The position numbers and the translations under genes were made by a program. Of a DNA stretch of 64,000 bases, positions 60,844-64,000 are shown one piece after another (within the stretch, counting starts at the first letter, position 1; each line of letters begins with the position of its first letter). The DNA is taken from NCBI RefSeq assembly GCF_000003815.2, contig NC_049980.1:10832623-10896622 (forward strand). Reading direction: 5' to 3'. This DNA comes from Branchiostoma floridae (lineage: Eukaryota > Chordata > Leptocardii > Amphioxiformes > Branchiostomatidae). The notes beneath the pieces were generated by a model. That model was given only the letters and a program-made list of their open reading frames with translations, did no database searches and was not told the DNA's origin.

Positions 60844-63098
60844 CTGTCCTTACCAGAGAGATTTCCCATGCTGACATTTGGTTGAACTCCGTGGTTTTCA
60901 TACTTGTCTGTGGAACTAGACGGAGTCTCGAGCAATCCACAGCGAGTTAATGAAAGGACCAACAGTCAATACAACGAGACAGCTAGGAAGGTTTGTATAT
61001 AAGGCTTTTATTCTAAGACAGCAATGCATTAACGTCCAACATTCGTCGTCCTTGTCCACGTAACCCTGTTCTCTGTTGTGGATTTTGTTGATTTATGAGT
61101 CTAGTTACATTTTTTTCTTTGCCATTTATTTCGATTGCCCTTTATGTCCTATGTGATAAAGTATTTCCTTGTTTTGATGATATGTAACACATTATGATTT
61201 ACGGTTGATTTACTTTTTGGTTACAACTACATTTGATTTATTGATTTGTATTGGAAATTAAAGTTGCATTATTATTATCATTGTTATTATTAATTTCTTA
61301 TGATTTTATTTAACTGTGTTCCCTGTTGTGCATATTGATTAACACTTAATGTTTTGCAAACAATGCCTTGTTTTGTTTTTTGTTACATATGTGTCCTGTG
61401 GCTTTTAAATTGATTAAGTTGCATTACGTCTGTGATAATTTATTTGATGATGTGTTTCCATGTTGATAATTATCATTTGTTCTTTTACCATTAATCTGAA
61501 ATTTTGTACAATTTGTTCCCTTGATTTAAATTGGTCAAGTTAAATTAAATTAATTGTTGTTTGCATTTAAGTTATATTATGCTTTTGTTTATTCATGATT
61601 TAGAATTTATGTTGTTTATCTATGATTTAGAATTTTATGTTATCCCGTGTTTCTGGTGATACTTTTCTTATGGTTTATATGATTTACTTTTAAGTAACAG
61701 ATATGTTCGTCGTGTTTATGATTTGTGTTACATTATGTCACTCAGTTTTATTACTATTGTATTTGCTATGGCCCATAGGTGGCAAAAAGCAAGAAATAAA
61801 GTTCAAGACACAGCATGTTCAGGACAAAAGATACAGAATCCAGACGTTTTGCTGCAGTACCAAGGTCAGGTGCCGGGAGACCCAAAATCTACGTTGACAT
61901 TTGCGTCAACAACAGCTACACAAATGACAAATTTCGTCGGCAATCCCTCCAAGTTTTCAAGTAATGCTCTGCATACACACACACAGACAACATGGACCCA
62001 AACTTTACCTACATTTGTCTTGGGGGTAAATAACGGTTTGGGACAGAAAATGAAAGACAGTATCGTTTCCAGTCAATTCAGAGGAAGTTTGTAAATAACC
62101 TACAGCGACGGAAGTTTGTAACGTTAAATACTTTTTTATTTTATTTTCTTGACTCTGTAGTAAACACATCAATATTCTACCGTCTTAGATTCACATCAAT
62201 CAGTATAGGACGGCACACAATCTGACTAATAATAGAACTGTATGAAAAACGAAATGACTAAAAATATCGCAAATTGTTATCACAAAACTTTGGTGAAATA
62301 TAAAATATCGCGACTGTAAGCTTCAAAAATGAATGCAGCAGTGAATACTGTTATCTAACATGGTTTTGCAAGATTTCATGTTGCCCTTCCCCATCCCCAA
62401 CTAGCGCAACCCTAGACCTGGTATCGATCCACTTCCAGCCCCGAATTCGACAAAATGGATCAGAGGAGCAAATCAAAGCTAGTGAATACCATGTTATTCA
62501 CAAAACGCAACACTGGAGAACAAACATAAGGAAGGTTAAAACCAAAAATCTATCATAGAAGCCATTGTCACCACACGATTTTAGTTGACTTGCTCACACA
62601 GTCTCACAATGACCCCTAGTGAACAAAAAGCAAAGTGCAGATATTTTCGTCGCCATGATAGAGAAGAATTGATTGGCTAACGCGGTATCTATCGTTAATT
62701 TGATTGGACAAAACTAACCAATGGAAGACAGGTAAATTTGATAGACAGGTGTTGAATTGATTCGCTACCGTTGGTCAACGTGGGTAACATCTAACCAGCA
62801 CTTGTTTGTCGACAGTCGGGAAATGTATCAAACAGAGCTATCTGTTTGCAGTATGATATAGGCAGGAATGGAGATGTGCTCTTGTAATATTAGTTTTAAC
62901 AATACGGTACAGAACACTTTGCCTGGTATTGAGAAATGCAATACATGTTTCAACAATGACAGAAACACACATGAAAATTGTTCTAAACAAAGAGTAATAT
63001 GTACAGTTACTTTGACAACATACAGAAATAAGTTCACAAACATTTTGAAACGTTTTTAATTATTTGAACGATTCAGAACTATTGTGACTAAATTATTC
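60844..63098. other. intergenic stretch
   Basis: It starts at the XK-related promoter side. 61080-61700 is AT-rich with loose repetition of TGATTTAGAATTT and TTACAT-like words. No gene was recognised. Confidence 0.5.
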
Positions 63099-63104
63099 TT
63101 TATT
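63099..63104 (-). terminator. poly(A) signal of kinase-like gene
   Basis: AATAAA on the minus strand, 56 bp after the stop of the gene at 63160. Confidence 0.6.
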
Positions 63105-63159
63105 TAAGATACCTCAACCATGTAACAAATACTTATCCTCTTGCAATGGATTTTACGCA

Positions 63160-63964
63160 TTATGCCATCTTTAAGATTTGCTGCAGAGTGAAGACTGCGT
63201 CCAGTCGACCTCCGGGTTGAGTCTCCTGAACACACCGTCCAAGTGCGCCCTCTAGCGGCCTCTTGATTTTATTCGGAGGGTCGTGTAGAAGTCCTTCAAA
63301 GTGCTTATCACTTTCCACGCTACCCGCAACCTCCACTCTTTGCTCCTCACGTTCTTCACTCGTTTTGCTCCAATTGCGCCGCTCTGGATGTTTTTGCAGA
63401 TTGGACAAAAGTCGGGCACATATGCTGGCATACATCATTGGAGTGTACTTGAAAATGTCCTCACAATGATACTCATCGCTGTACAATGTCTTCTGGAAGT
63501 CCATGTAACACTGCTCGTTGCACATCCCCGTCTGTTCTTGATTGACAACCGTTCGCCTGTCAATCACCATCACATCATCCAAGTCGATCAGTCGAACCCA
63601 GCCGCGACTGTCGACTGCGAAGTTTTGGAACGACACATCCAGCAAAAACAGAACCCAGTCCGGGTCCTTTTCGCGGAGGGTGTCCACCAGTTGTAACAGC
63701 TGTAAAGCAATGTCAACCCGAACTTCCCATGAAGAGTCCATGAAAGTGTCTAGCGTCCTCCCCGCATGTTCCACCACAATCACTCTTCCACAAGCCCCAT
63801 AAAACTTGGGGAAGGGCCAAGGCGTTTTAGACTTAGTAGTGAAATATCGGAGTAAGACCGCCTCCTCGTTTAGGAGAAGTGAGGTGGAGAGAAACGCACG
63901 TCCGACTCTATCAACTACCGTATTCTCGCTTTTGACATACAACCTTGTCACTTCTTGCAGAAAC
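63160..63964 (-). CDS. FAM69/DIPK-like divergent kinase, last exon (partial gene)
   Basis: The exon runs from a likely acceptor (ATCTGCCAG, phase 2) to the stop at 63160-63162, 268 codons. The gene's 5' part lies beyond the right edge. Members of this family are cysteine-rich, ER- or Golgi-resident or secreted kinase-like proteins. Seen: EEAVLLRYF, a hinge-like CGRVIVVEHAGRTLDTF, the catalytic-loop equivalent LLDVSFQNFAVD (Asp and Asn kept) and the metal-binding-loop equivalent LIDLDDVMVID (Asp kept, no DFG). Cysteines in CNEQC, YHC and SICARL follow. The tail after about residue 215 is charged and diverged. Assignment to the family is by these motifs; the exact subfamily is open. Confidence 0.75.
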
Positions 63965-64000
63965 CTGGCAGATAGACAAAGTGACAAGGCTGACTTCTCC

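Noticed and set aside
61723-62094. 123-codon plus-strand open frame
   Set aside because: AT-rich region, Thr/Ser-rich translation without family resemblance; likely chance.

Overview
The window looks like eukaryotic, most likely chordate, nuclear DNA. Genes are split into short exons with GT-AG introns, dinucleotide and tetranucleotide microsatellites are common, and small dispersed and tandem repeats fill the introns. The gene set (C-type lectin plus EGF repeats, a cholinesterase, a divergent ionotropic glutamate receptor, TMEM68, an XK-related protein, a FAM69/DIPK-type kinase and an L1/Tx1-type LINE) fits a cephalochordate such as Branchiostoma (amphioxus). That species call is inference from gene content, not from a database match.

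Layout. 1-5130 (minus): a C-type lectin exon followed by ten near-identical EGF exons, all phase 1-1; the gene may continue past the left edge. 5131-8808: no confident gene, with a three- to four-copy repeat at 5720-7370. 8809-18516 (minus): ten exons forming one open frame that encodes the ligand-binding core, pore and C-terminus of a divergent ionotropic glutamate receptor. A phase-compatible exon of unknown family lies further upstream at 28490-28676. 19710-24989 (minus): a nearly full-length LINE with ORF1, endonuclease and reverse transcriptase, flanked by a perfect 16-bp target-site duplication. If the 28490 exon belongs to the receptor, the LINE sits in its intron in the sense direction. 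25371-34500: tandem and dispersed repeats. 35875-39337 (minus): a secreted cholinesterase in four exons, with its last exon or exons not found. 39338-48100: mostly gene-free. 48870-52718 (plus): a complete seven-exon TMEM68-type acyltransferase. 55139-60777 (minus): a complete three-exon XK-related scramblase-family protein, tail-to-tail with TMEM68. 63160-63964 (minus): the last exon of a FAM69/DIPK-like kinase that continues beyond the right edge.

The genes are neighbours rather than a pathway; I see no operon-like logic. The points most worth attention are: a glutamate receptor with an arginine encoded in the genome at the Q/R pore position and altered ligand-contact residues; a 42-bp tandem duplication spanning a cholinesterase splice acceptor, which offers an in-frame alternative acceptor; consensus caspase-3 sites in the XK-related C-terminal tail; the homogenised EGF exon array; and the LINE with a single frameshift in ORF2. 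All exon boundaries were set by eye from splice consensus, reading-frame phase and protein similarity. No computation or database search was run.
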